64,000 bases of DNA. It comes from Frankia alni ACN14a. Its GTDB lineage: Bacteria > Actinomycetota > Actinomycetes > Frankiales > Frankiaceae. Where the stretch lies: assembly GCF_000058485.1 (NCBI RefSeq), contig NC_008278.1:1110962-1174961 (forward strand). The letters run 5' to 3'. The notes below the pieces were generated by a model. It worked only from the letters and a program-made list of their open reading frames with translations, was not told the DNA's origin and did not search any database. Shown in pieces: positions 29,447-45,032 of this stretch. Made by a program: the position numbers and the translations under genes. Every line of letters starts with the position of its first letter. Positions within the stretch are counted from its first letter, which is position 1.

Positions 29447-30322
29447 GTGTCCCAGTCGCCCGAGCACGCCTCCTCCGAGCAGGGGGAGGCCCTCGCCCGT
29501 CTCGATCTCCTCGCGGCGTTCGAGCACGACGAGGTGGCGAGTACGGACGCCGGCGCCGACCTCGACGACCCCCACGCCGACTCCGACGACGCCGATGACG
29601 AGTCGAGTGCCGAGGCCACCGCCACCAGCGAGGCCGACGAGGCCGGTTCCGTGACCGACCCGGGCTCCGCGCCCACCGCGCAGGACGAATCCGCCGCGGC
29701 CGTCGAGCCTGCGGCCGTCGAGCCCGCGGTCGCCGCGGCCGACGACACCGATGACGACGACGATCTGCGTCGCGCCATCGAGGACGCGCCGGGCGAGTGG
29801 TACGTCGTGCACTCGTACGCGGGATACGAGAACAAGGTCAAGACCAACCTCGAGACCCGTATCTCCAGCCTCAACATGGAGGACTACATCTTCCAGATCG
29901 AGGTGCCCACCGAGGAGGTCCCGGTGGTCAAGAACGGCAAGAGGCAGCTGGTCCAGCAGAAGAAGTACCCGGGTTACATCTACGTCCGGATGGACCTGAC
30001 GGACCAGTCCTGGTCCGCGGTCCGAAACACGCCGGGTGTGACCGGGTTCGTGGGGCTCACCAACCGGCCCTCACCGCTGCGGCGCGAGGAAGTCCTGTCC
30101 ATCCTCGCCCCGGCGGCGCCGAAGGAGAAGAAGGTCGAGACCGTCCGGGTCCAGGAGTTCGAGGTCGGGGAGTCGGTCACCGTCATGGACGGCCCCTTCG
30201 CCACGCTTCCGGCGACCATCAGCGAGATCAACCTCGACGCCCAGCGGCTGAAGGTGCTGGTCTCGATCTTCGGTCGGGAGACGCCCGTCGAGCTGCAGTT
30301 CAATCAGGTCGCGAAGATCTGA
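29447..30322 (+). CDS. nusG: Transcription termination/antitermination factor NusG
   Basis: NusG binds the RNA polymerase clamp and links it to Rho or ribosomal S10. The NGN domain begins near residue 117 ([19 protein letters not shown]) and the KOW domain near 235 ([20 protein letters not shown]). The first 116 residues are a very acidic, Ala/Asp/Glu-rich extension, long even for actinobacteria; E. coli NusG begins directly at the NGN domain. GTG at 29447 has AGAAGGAA upstream. It lies before rplK as usual. Confidence 0.96.
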   Translation: MSQSPEHASSEQGEALARLDLLAAFEHDEVASTDAGADLDDPHADSDDADDESSAEATATSEADEAGSVTDPGSAPTAQDESAAAVEPAAVEPAVAAADDTDDDDDLRRAIEDAPGEWYVVHSYAGYENKVKTNLETRISSLNMEDYIFQIEVPTEEVPVVKNGKRQLVQQKKYPGYIYVRMDLTDQSWSAVRNTPGVTGFVGLTNRPSPLRREEVLSILAPAAPKEKKVETVRVQEFEVGESVTVMDGPFATLPATISEINLDAQRLKVLVSIFGRETPVELQFNQVAKI

Positions 30323-30357
30323 TTCGGTCCGTGGAACTCCGGTAGGAAGACGAGCAC

Positions 30358-30792
30358 ATGCCGCCCAAGAAAAAGAAGATCACCGCGATCATCAAGCTCC
30401 AGATCAACGCCGGCAAGGCCACGCCGGCGCCGCCGGTCGGCCCCGCGCTGGGTCAGCACGGCGTGAACATCATGGAGTTCTGCAAGCAGTACAACGCCGC
30501 GACGGAGTCGCAGGCCGGCAACGTCGTGCCGGTCGAGATCACCGTGTACGAGGACCGCTCGTTCACCTTCGTCACGAAGACCCCGCCGGCCGCGCGGCTC
30601 ATCCTCAAGGCCGCGGGCGTCGAGAAGGGCAGCGGGACCCCGCACCGGGACAAGGTCGCCAAGCTGACCCCGGCCCAGGTGCGCGAGATCGCCCAGACCA
30701 AGCTCCCCGACCTCAACGCCACGACGATCGAGGCGGCCGAGAAGATCATCGCGGGGACCGCCCGCTCGATGGGGATCACGGTCGGCGACTAG
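30358..30792 (+). CDS. rplK: 50S ribosomal protein L11
   Basis: L11 forms the stalk base that contacts translation factors and RelA. The 144 residues contain [20 protein letters not shown] near residue 15 and the C-terminal rRNA-binding domain ending [14 protein letters not shown] start with a GGTAGGA site 10 bases upstream. It forms a pair with rplA. Confidence 0.98.
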   Translation: MPPKKKKITAIIKLQINAGKATPAPPVGPALGQHGVNIMEFCKQYNAATESQAGNVVPVEITVYEDRSFTFVTKTPPAARLILKAAGVEKGSGTPHRDKVAKLTPAQVREIAQTKLPDLNATTIEAAEKIIAGTARSMGITVGD

Positions 30793-30920
30793 CCCTCCGC
30801 ACCTCGCCACACCGAACCGACGCCGTGGGAGGGCGATCGGTGCGAGCTTGCGCGGCCCGGACGAGATCCGCGCCGCGGCGAGCCGCGCCGAGGCGTCCGC
30901 CGGCACCACGAGGAGACAGC

Positions 30921-31637
30921 ATGAAGCGCAGCAAGGCCTACCGGGCCGCCGCCGAGAAGATCAACCCCGAGAACCTGTACAGCCCGCTGGACGCCGTCCG
31001 GCTCGCCCAGGAGACCTCGACCACGAAGTACGACGCGACCGTCGAGGTCGCGATCCGCCTCGGGGTCGACCCGCGCAAGGCCGACCAGATGGTCCGCGGC
31101 ACCGTCAACCTGCCGCACGGCACCGGCAAGTCGCCGCGCGTCGCCGTCTTCGCCGCCGGTGAGAAGGCTGCCGAGGCCACCGCCGCCGGCGCCGACATCG
31201 TCGGCAGCGACGACCTGGTCGCCCGCATCCAGGAGGGCTTCCTGGACTTCGACGCGACGGTGGCGACGCCGGACCAGATGGCCAAGGTCGGGCGGATCGC
31301 CCGCATCCTCGGTCCCCGCGGGCTGATGCCGAACCCGAAGACCGGCACCGTGACGCTGGACATCGGCAAGGCCGTCGCCGACATCAAGGGCGGAAAGATC
31401 AACTTCCGGGTGGACAAGCAGGGCAACCTGCACATCGTCATCGGGAAGACGAACTTCACCGACGCCCAGCTCATCGAGAACTACACGGCCGCCCTGGACG
31501 AGATCGTCCGGGTGAAGCCCTCGGCGGCGAAGGGGCGTTACCTGAAGAAGGTCACCTTCGCCACCACGATGGGCCCGGGCATCCCGGTCGACCCGAACCG
31601 CACGCGCAACCTGCTCGAAGAGAGCGTTCCTGCCTGA
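30921..31637 (+). CDS. rplA: 50S ribosomal protein L1
   Basis: L1 forms the mobile L1 stalk at the E site and can repress its own operon by binding mRNA. The 238 residues carry [19 protein letters not shown] and [18 protein letters not shown]. The ATG is chosen as it has AGGAGA 7 bases upstream. About 130 bases separate it from rplK. Confidence 0.98.
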   Translation: MKRSKAYRAAAEKINPENLYSPLDAVRLAQETSTTKYDATVEVAIRLGVDPRKADQMVRGTVNLPHGTGKSPRVAVFAAGEKAAEATAAGADIVGSDDLVARIQEGFLDFDATVATPDQMAKVGRIARILGPRGLMPNPKTGTVTLDIGKAVADIKGGKINFRVDKQGNLHIVIGKTNFTDAQLIENYTAALDEIVRVKPSAAKGRYLKKVTFATTMGPGIPVDPNRTRNLLEESVPA

Positions 31638-31725
31638 CCCGCCCTCGCGGGTGGCTCCGGACCGTGCACACGACGCCCGCGTGGGCGCGGGTGCTTGTGC
31701 CGGCTGTCCGTCCTCCTGCTTCCCT

Positions 31726-31770
31726 GCCCTTCCAGCGGTGTGCGTGTCCGTTGCGTCCCGCTGGAAGGGC
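31726..31770 (+). terminator. Terminator or attenuator after rplKA
   Basis: GCCCTTCCAGCGG (31726-31738) is perfectly complementary to 31758-31770, with a 19-base loop. It has no T-run, so it may be a factor-assisted terminator. Confidence 0.6.
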
Positions 31771-31816
31771 CGGGTAGAGCGGCCAGGCCGGTGACCGTGT
31801 AGGCGAGATCGTCGCG

Positions 31817-31822
31817 TACACT
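31817..31822 (+). promoter_or_regulatory. -10 element of rplJL
   Basis: TACACT matches the -10 sequence found before rpoB and infA in this window. A GTGACC resembling a -35 is at 31791-31796 but its 20-base spacing is long. The mRNA start would be near 31829. Confidence 0.5.
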
Positions 31823-31844
31823 TTGTTCGAACACGTTTCACGTT

Positions 31845-32060
31845 TCACGCCGAAGACCGCTGGTCGCCGTCGTCGCCCAGGTGGGGGAGATCCCGCCCGG
31901 ACGTAGCGACGGCCGAAGGCCCGACTTCCCCGGGCGGCCCGCGCAGGTGACGGATGCCAAGGACCGTGGCAGTTCCGAGGCGGTCGGCGCAGGTGCGCCG
32001 TCCTCCCCGCTCGATGCCGCTCTTCACGCCCCGTGCGCCTGCGCCGGGGCGTTCGTCGTC
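31845..32060 (+). promoter_or_regulatory. Ribosomal protein L10 leader
   Basis: The segment resembles the L10(L12) leader that bacteria place upstream of rplJ: CGAAGACCGCTGG at its start, a CGAAGGCCCGACTT stretch, the conserved CGCGCAGGTGACGGA loop region near 31938, and GC-rich arms that can close it. Binding of the L10-L12 complex to such leaders represses rplJL translation. Identified by pattern only. Confidence 0.65.
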
Positions 32061-32105
32061 TCCCGGGGTTGAACGGATGACCGGCCGACACCCCGAAGGA
32101 GCCCC

Positions 32106-32690
32106 ATGGCGAAACCTGAGAAGACCGCCGCGGTGGCGGAGATCGCCGAGGAGTTCCGTGGCGCGACCGCCGCGGTCCTCACGGAGTACCGCGGTCTGAC
32201 GGTGAGCCAGCTCACCGAGCTGCGGCGCACCCTCGGCGAGGGCGCGCGTTACGCGGTGGTCAAGAACACGCTGACCAAGATCGCGGCTGAGCAGGCCGGC
32301 GTCACCGGGCTCGACGACCTGTTCGTCGGCCCGACCGCCGTCGCCTTCGTCACCGGCGACCCGGTCGAGGCGGCCAAGGGCCTGCGCGACTTCGCCCGCG
32401 CCAACCCGGCCCTCGTGGTCAAGGGCGGCGTCGTCGAGGGCAAGGCGATGACGGCCGACGAGATCCGCAAGCTGGCGGATCTGGAGTCCCGCGAGATCCT
32501 GCTGGCGAAGCTCGCCGGCGCGATGAAGGGTTCGCTGTCCGGCGCGGTCGGCCTGTTCGCCGCCCCGCTGTCGCAGGTCGCCCGGCTGGCCGAGGCGCTG
32601 CGCGAGCAGCGGGCGAGCCAGTCCGCCGCCGAGACGCCGGCCGCGGAGGCCACCGAGGCCGCCGAGGCCGCCGAGGCCCCCGCGGAGTAA
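32106..32690 (+). CDS. rplJ: 50S ribosomal protein L10
   Basis: L10 anchors the L7/L12 stalk to the ribosome. The 194 residues begin [20 protein letters not shown] and contain [13 protein letters not shown] and [12 protein letters not shown]. The end is an Ala/Glu-rich tail of about 20 residues ([14 protein letters not shown]) beyond the usual 175. ATG with AAGGAGCCCC upstream. Confidence 0.97.
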
Positions 32691-32866
32691 CCGCCCGCGC
32701 CGCCGCGGGATGACGGTCGCCGCTCCGGTGTCCGTCGGACCGGCGGAGCATCCCGCGCCGGACGGGCCACCGCGCCCGGCCGGCACCATGCACGAGCCAC
32801 CCCGATCACCGGTCGCCCATCCGGCCGGCCGAGATCATCGCCCATGACGAGGAAGGAACCGCCATC

Positions 32867-33259
32867 ATGGCGAAGCTGTCGACCGAAGAGCTGCTCGACG
32901 CGTTCAAGGAACTGACCCTGCTGGAGCTCTCGGAGTTCGTGAAGCAGTTCGAGGAGACCTTCGGCGTGACCGCCGCGGCGCCCGTCGCCGTGGCCGCGGC
33001 GCCGGCCGCCGGCGGGGCGGGCGGCGAGGCTCCGGCCGCCGAGGAGCAGGACGAGTTCGACGTCATCCTCGAGTCCGTCGGCGACAAGAAGATCCAGGTC
33101 ATCAAGGAGGTTCGGGCGCTGACCAGCCTCGGGCTGAAGGAGGCCAAGGACCTCGTCGACGGGGCGCCCAAGCCCGTCCTGGAGAAGGTCGCCAAGGAGG
33201 CCGCAGACAAGGCCAAGGCGGCCCTCGAGGGCGCCGGCGCGTCGGTCACCGTCAAGTAA
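32867..33259 (+). CDS. rplL: 50S ribosomal protein L7/L12
   Basis: L7/L12 forms the multi-copy stalk that recruits EF-Tu and EF-G. The 130 residues show the N-terminal dimerisation domain ([20 protein letters not shown]), an Ala/Gly hinge and the C-terminal domain ([20 protein letters not shown]). ATG with a GAGGAAGGAA site. A 176-base gap lies between it and rplJ. Confidence 0.98.
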
Positions 33260-33320
33260 CTCGGTCACCGTCCCAGCACCCTCAAGCACCATCTTGCACC
33301 ATCGCCCGTCTTCCGGGTCC

Positions 33321-33353
33321 GGTCCGGGCGGCGTTTCGCCGCCGCCGCGGACC
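33321..33353 (+). terminator. Hairpin after rplL
   Basis: GGTCCG-GGCGGCG pairs with CGCCGCC and CGGACC around a TTT loop, with a 4-base bulge; 13 pairs in total. It could terminate or attenuate rplJL transcripts. Confidence 0.6.
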
Positions 33354-33387
33354 GGTGCGGCCGCTCGACGCGGCCGCGGCGCATCCC

Positions 33388-33422
33388 GCGTGCCGGGGCA
33401 CCTCCGAGGTGTCCCGGCACGC
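33388..33422 (+). terminator. Long hairpin between rplL and rpoB
   Basis: A 16-pair stem (33388-33403 with 33407-33422, one G-T wobble) closes on a 3-base loop CCG. No T-run follows. It could be an attenuator or an RNase III site, as known between rplL and rpoB in E. coli. Confidence 0.6.
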
Positions 33423-33612
33423 GGCGTCTGTGCCTGGCGAATCGCCGAGACACGCTGCAACGTAAGCGGATGGGCAGGTCGGGTCGTTCGTGACGTTTTC
33501 CGAAGGGGGTTGACGGCCCCTGTAGATCGGAGTTCCATCATGTCGCGAACGCTCGTCGGGAAGCAGATGCGGTGCTCTACGTTCCCCCCGCGTGGTCCTG
33601 CCACGCACGTCC

Positions 33613-33641
33613 TTGCCAGTGGTGTGCCCTTCGGCTACACT
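33613..33641 (+). promoter_or_regulatory. rpoB promoter
   Basis: TTGCCA (33613-33618) and TACACT (33636-33641) are 17 bases apart, close to the housekeeping sigma factor consensus. The predicted start is near 33648, giving a leader of about 585 bases before rpoB. Confidence 0.75.
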
Positions 33642-34233
33642 GCTAGTTTGCGCTGCCCTTTTCGTCGCATCGGCTCCGCCGACACCGGTTCTCCGGTGAG
33701 GTCGGGCTCTCTGTGGGGGTCCGGTACGCGCCGCCGGGCGGTCCCGACCATGGTGTCGGGGCTGCGTACGCGGTGGGTTCCGGTTCGACGTGAAGGCGCG
33801 CTGGCCGTGCTGGTGCGTGGCACGGCTGTATGGCAGCCACACCGAGGACTCTGAGCAGACCTTTGCCCGTGCACCGACCCGTTGTTCTCAGCGGACACCG
33901 GCGTCGCCGCGCGCTTGCGCCGCGACGGCGCTTTGGCGTGCCCGCAGTCAGCCGAACGCCTGCCGCGACGGATTTTTGCGGTTCCGCGGACCGACGGACT
34001 CTGGATCGGCGGACCTGCTGCGGGACGAGGGCCGACTCCGACCGCGCGACCGGCCGCCGGGACTCCCGGCACCGCCGCACCGATGCGCCTCGCGGTCATC
34101 CTCTCACCGGCGGGGCACCCCCCGTCGCTGTTCCCGACAACCGTAGCGAGACACTGATCACCTGACCACCCCCCGACGGATCCTTGACGTCCGCGACGCC
34201 AGCCCGACGATCAGGCCACCCGGAAGGACCACC

Positions 34234-37659
<3,426 letters not shown>

Positions 37660-37764
37660 GCGGGCGCCGGGGGCCCGAACCGCGCGCCGTGAGGCGGCGG
37701 CCGACCCCCGGCGGTCCATCCGACTCCAGCGTCCCGACCGAGAAAGAGAGAGCAGGCGACAGTC

Positions 37765-41655
<3,891 letters not shown>

Positions 41656-41690
41656 CCCGGAACCGCTGATCCGGAACCGCTGAGCCGATC

Positions 41691-41733
41691 CCGCCGGCCC
41701 GGTGCCCCCCGCTCGGGGGCGCCGGGCCGGCGG
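41691..41733 (+). terminator. Terminator of rpoBC
   Basis: A 19-pair stem with one G-T wobble (41691-41709 with 41715-41733) closes on a 5-base loop, followed by CGTTCTC. It begins 36 bases after the rpoC stop. Confidence 0.9.
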
Positions 41734-41783
41734 CGTTCTCCGCCCGGTGCCGCGCCGGGTCCGGGCGGGTGCCGGTCGGTTCC

Positions 41784-41836
41784 CCCTGCTTGTCCAGAGG
41801 GATATTTCGGGCGCGGAGGCCTCCGGACAAGCAGGG
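41784..41836. repeat. 12-bp inverted repeat CCCTGCTTGTCC
   Basis: CCCTGCTTGTCC (41784-41795) is repeated in inverse at 41825-41836, 29 bases away. It lies between the rpoC terminator and the pseudouridine synthase start. The same 12-mer occurs at 59009-59020 after another hairpin. Confidence 0.85.
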
Positions 41837-41877
41837 AGGTCGGGACCGGCCTGGCCGGAGACGACGGTAGGTGATCA

Positions 41878-42789
41878 ATGGGTGGGGAACTCGCGGCGGA
41901 CTGGGCCGACATCCGGCGGCTGCACGCGATCTACGAGGACGAGGCGGTCCTGGCGCTCGACAAGCCCGTCGGCATCTCGGTGATGGGGGAGCGCCACGAC
42001 ACCGACCTCGTGCGCCTGGCCGCCGACGCCGGCGAGGAGCTGTTCCCCGTGCACCGGATCGACAAGGTGACCTCGGGGATCGTGCTGTTCGCCCGGGAGC
42101 TGCGCTACCACGGCGACCTGACCAGGCAGTTCCAGCGGCGCACGGTCGGCAAGTGCTACCTTGCGCTGACCCGAACCCGCGGCCTGCCGGCGGCGGGGAC
42201 CATCGACCTGCCGCTCAGCGTCGGCCGCAAGAGCCGGGTCCGGGTGGCCGCGAACCGCGCCGACATCACCCTGCTCCCATCCGGCGACCCAACCGCGTCC
42301 GGCGACCCAACCGCGTCCGGCGACCCAACTGCGTCCGGCGACCTGGCCGCGTCCGACCACGCGCTCGCAGCGGGCGGAGTGGTCGCGGCCGGCAACCTGG
42401 TCGGTGCGGGCGCAGTGGCGGACGAGGGGCACTGGTCCGTTCCGCCCGAGGCGGTCTTCGGCCACGTGCGGACCTATCCCTCGGTCACGACGTTCGTCCG
42501 GATCTGGGAGGGCGGCGAGCACACCCTGCTCGCCGCGACGCCGCAGACCGGGCGGCGCCACCAGATCCGCGTGCACCTGGCCTGGATCGGCCATCCGATC
42601 GCGGGCGACCCACTGTTCGTCAAGGCGCCGCAGACCCGCGCCTTCCTGCACTCCTGGCGGCTGGCCTTCGACGCCGCCTGGGCCGGCGGCGCGCGCGTCG
42701 AGGTCGAGGCGCCCCCCGACGCCGACTTCCTCGCCCCCATCGGTGACCGGCCGCCCGCAGACCTGCTCGACGACGCTCGACGCCAGTGA
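41878..42789 (+). CDS. RluA-family pseudouridine synthase with repeat insertion
   Basis: The enzyme converts uridine to pseudouridine in rRNA or tRNA. The catalytic motif HRIDKVTSG is at 59-67 with D62, and QTGRRHQIRVHLAWIGHPIAGD closes the active site. Between the two an insertion of about 60 residues contains four SGDPTA repeats (135-158). The gene starts with ATG, 222 bases after rpoC, and ends 13 bases before the convergent glycosylase. RNA target is unknown. Confidence 0.88.
   Translation: MGGELAADWADIRRLHAIYEDEAVLALDKPVGISVMGERHDTDLVRLAADAGEELFPVHRIDKVTSGIVLFARELRYHGDLTRQFQRRTVGKCYLALTRTRGLPAAGTIDLPLSVGRKSRVRVAANRADITLLPSGDPTASGDPTASGDPTASGDLAASDHALAAGGVVAAGNLVGAGAVADEGHWSVPPEAVFGHVRTYPSVTTFVRIWEGGEHTLLAATPQTGRRHQIRVHLAWIGHPIAGDPLFVKAPQTRAFLHSWRLAFDAAWAGGARVEVEAPPDADFLAPIGDRPPADLLDDARRQ
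42280..42351 (+). repeat. 18-bp tandem repeat, 4 copies, inside the pseudouridine synthase
   Basis: The unit tccggcgacccaaccgcg occurs twice perfectly, once with one change and once with three; it encodes Ser-Gly-Asp-Pro-Thr-Ala in frame. Confidence 0.95.
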
Positions 42790-42802
42790 CGAGGCCGAGC
42801 GA

Positions 42803-43393
42803 TCATCGGTCGGGGTACGCCGCCTCGCGGAGCTCGCCGTACACCCGGACCAGGTCGGGTAGCTGGTAGTGGGCGTTCAGACCGCTCGGGTTGGGCAGCA
42901 GCCAGACGCCCGCCTGACCCAGGGTCTCCGGCTGGCGACCGACCTGCGCCCGGCGCCGGCCGAAGCCGACCCGGTAGGCGGCCAGGCCGAGGAAGGCCAC
43001 CCAGTGCGGCGAGATCCGCTCGACGAGCCCGGTGAGCCGGTCGACGCCGGCCCGGACCTCGTCGTCGCCGATCTCGTCGGCGCGGGCGGTGGACCGGTTG
43101 ACCAGGTTGGTGATGCTGATGCCGCGGCTGGTCAGCTCGGCGGTCTCGCTGGGGTGCAGCCGGCGTGGGGTGAACCCGGCGAGGTGCAGGACGGGCCACA
43201 GGCGGTTGCTCGGCGTGCCGAAGTGGAAGCCGGTCGCCCCGGACTCCAGGGACGGGTTGATCCCGCACAGCAGCACGGTGGTCCGCGGGGCGAGGAGGTC
43301 GGGAACCTCGGTGTCGTAGGCGGCGAGCAGCTCGGCCCGGGTCGGCCGGGCGGGTGGGGCGGCCGGCGGCTGCGAGCCAACTGCGTCAAACAT
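42803..43393 (-). CDS. mug: G/U mismatch-specific uracil-DNA glycosylase, Mug family
   Basis: Mug-family enzymes remove uracil or thymine opposite guanine in DNA repair. The active-site motif GINPS (44-48, in LLCGINPSLESGATGFHFGT) and the intercalation motif NPSGLNAHY (168-176) are present. The 196-residue length is usual. ATG at 43393 has GGAGG upstream. It is convergent with the pseudouridine synthase. Confidence 0.93.
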   Translation of the reverse strand: MFDAVGSQPPAAPPARPTRAELLAAYDTEVPDLLAPRTTVLLCGINPSLESGATGFHFGTPSNRLWPVLHLAGFTPRRLHPSETAELTSRGISITNLVNRSTARADEIGDDEVRAGVDRLTGLVERISPHWVAFLGLAAYRVGFGRRRAQVGRQPETLGQAGVWLLPNPSGLNAHYQLPDLVRVYGELREAAYPDR

Positions 43394-44181
43394 GTCCTCG
43401 TGGACCTCCGGTGCCGGTATCGTGCTGTCTCGTACAGCGTGCCAGGACCAGGATCGCGGTCGTACGAGGGCTGCGGTCGTACGAGGGCTGCGGATGTACC
43501 AGGGCCGTGGGTGTACCAGGGCCGTGGGATGCCGCCGAGGTCCCCGGGTTCCGGCTCGCTGCCTTCGGTGCTGATGCCGGAGTCCGGCCGCCCCGCCATG
43601 CGGGTAGTGGATTGTCGGCTCCGGTGGGCCCGATCGACGCGGGCCGGTGTGATCCCGGGCTGTGCCGGGTTCTGGGCGAGTTGCGTGTTTCGGGACCGCC
43701 GGTGCGGCTGTCGTGTGCGACGGCCGGGCCCGCCGTCCGAGGTCATGGGCTTGTGGGGCTGCGGTGTCTGCGTCGGACGTCGGCCGATACCCCGTTCGAC
43801 ACGTGACGCGGCCGTGGAGTACTGTTGATTCCTGTGGCCGGAGTCCACGTGACTCCGGCGTGCGTCTTGCACTTCGATGTGGCGCCGTGGTGCCTGGCAG
43901 GCTGACGTAAAGTCACCGCCCGGGTGTCCGTCGGCGACTGTCGGGCTCGGTTCCGCGAAGCGGCCGGGCGGGTTGGCGCGCTGTCCACCGCAGTTGGATC
44001 AATCGAATGTGTGATCCTCTTCGGACGAAACGGCGCGACACGCCCGACCGCGTGGGTCGGAGAAGCCGGTCGAGGCCACCGCGGTGGCCCTGGTGCGGTT
44101 CGCAAGGAAAGCAGGTAGGCCGGCGTACCGGTCTGGTTGCCCAAGGCAGTACGACGAGGCGTCACAGGAACGGGAGCGGCG
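43394..44181. other. 788-base region before rpsL
   Basis: It holds the 17-bp repeats (43456-43523), a possible rpsL promoter with TTCGAC (43795-43800) and TACTGT (43820-43825) 19 bases apart, and an 8-bp inverted repeat CCGGAGTC-CACGT-GACTCCGG (43838-43858) just downstream. The rest, 43860-44181, would be a leader of about 350 bases. No gene is visible. Confidence 0.6.
43456..43523 (+). repeat. 17-bp tandem repeat, 4 copies
   Basis: Two identical units gcggtcgtacgagggct (43456-43472, 43473-43489) are followed by two related ones centred on TGTACCAGGGCC (43490-43506, 43507-43523). Each contains GTAC. They lie about 60 bases upstream of the mug start codon on the plus strand. Confidence 0.9.
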
Positions 44182-44556
44182 TTGCCCACGATCCAGCAGC
44201 TGGTCCGCAAGGGCCGGCAGGACAAGGTCGAGAAGACCAAGACCCCGGCACTCAAGGGGAGCCCTCAGCGTCGTGGTGTGTGCACCCGCGTCTACACGAC
44301 CACCCCCAAGAAGCCGAACTCGGCGCTGCGCAAGGTCGCGCGTGTCCGGCTGAACAGCGGGATCGAGGTCACCGCCTACATTCCCGGCGTCGGCCACAAC
44401 CTGCAGGAGCACTCGATCGTCCTGGTTCGCGGCGGTCGAGTGAAGGACCTTCCGGGCGTTCGCTACAAGATCGTCCGAGGCGCTCTCGACACGCAGGGCG
44501 TCCGTAACCGCAAGCAGGCTCGTAGCCGCTACGGCGCGAAGAAGGAGAAGGGCTGA
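44182..44556 (+). CDS. rpsL: 30S ribosomal protein S12
   Basis: S12 shapes the decoding centre. The 124 residues carry [19 protein letters not shown] and [20 protein letters not shown], with both lysines linked to streptomycin resistance unmutated. Start is TTG at 44182 with a GGGAG site; it gives the usual [10 protein letters not shown]. First gene of the str operon; its last base is the first of the rpsG ATG. Confidence 0.97.
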   Translation: MPTIQQLVRKGRQDKVEKTKTPALKGSPQRRGVCTRVYTTTPKKPNSALRKVARVRLNSGIEVTAYIPGVGHNLQEHSIVLVRGGRVKDLPGVRYKIVRGALDTQGVRNRKQARSRYGAKKEKG

Positions 44557-45026
44557 TGCCGCGCAAGGGGCCCGCGCCCAAGCACGCCGTCGTCGTCGAC
44601 CCGGTGTACGGGTCGGCGCTGGTGACCGCGCTGGTGAACAAGGTGCTGATGAGCGGCAAGAAGTCGGTCGCGGAGCGCATCGTGTACGGCGCGCTGGAAG
44701 GCGCGAAGAACAAGACCGGCAACGACCCGGTCGTCACGCTCAAGCGGGCGCTCGACAACGTCAAGCCCACGCTGGAGGTGCGCAGCCGCCGGGTCGGTGG
44801 CGCCACCTACCAGGTGCCGGTCGAGGTTCGCGCCGGCCGCAGCACGACCCTCGCTCTGCGCTGGATCGTCGGCTACTCCCGGGCTCGTCGTGAGAAGACG
44901 ATGACCGAGCGGCTGATGAACGAGCTCATCGACGCGAGTAACGGCCTCGGCGCGAGCGTGAAGCGCCGGGAGGACACCCACAAGATGGCGGAGTCCAACA
45001 AGGCCTTCGCCCACTACCGCTGGTAG
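44556..45026 (+). CDS. rpsG: 30S ribosomal protein S7
   Basis: S7 nucleates assembly of the 30S head. The 156 residues begin [19 protein letters not shown] and contain [21 protein letters not shown]. Its ATG overlaps the rpsL TGA by one base (TGATG), so translation is coupled. It ends 6 bases before fusA. Confidence 0.98.
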   Translation: MPRKGPAPKHAVVVDPVYGSALVTALVNKVLMSGKKSVAERIVYGALEGAKNKTGNDPVVTLKRALDNVKPTLEVRSRRVGGATYQVPVEVRAGRSTTLALRWIVGYSRARREKTMTERLMNELIDASNGLGASVKRREDTHKMAESNKAFAHYRW

Positions 45027-45032
45027 CTCGAC

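Larger units (their letters stand above)
31638..32105 (+). other. 468-base rplA-rplJ intergenic region with L10 leader
   Basis: The first half holds two hairpins: an interrupted stem at 31667-31701 (CCCGCG/CGCGGG at its top) and a perfect 13-bp stem at 31726-31770. Then come the -10 TACACT (31817-31822) and the structured rplJ leader. This marks a boundary between rplKA and rplJL transcription. Confidence 0.75.
33260..34233 (+). other. 974-base rplL-rpoB intergenic region
   Basis: It contains two strong hairpins soon after rplL (33321-33353 and 33388-33422), then a clear promoter (33613-33641) and about 590 bases of untranslated rpoB leader. Short open frames in the leader (for example near 33830-34165) are Arg-rich and lack ribosome sites. 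The sequence tagtttgcgctgcc just after the -10 is familiar from rpoB upstream regions of other actinobacteria. Confidence 0.75.

Noticed and set aside
33510-33538. TTGACG as a second rpoB promoter
   Set aside because: No -10-like hexamer lies 16-19 bases downstream.
33790-34165. Leader peptide or small gene within the rpoB leader
   Set aside because: Several overlapping Arg-rich frames exist, none with a ribosome site or family resemblance.
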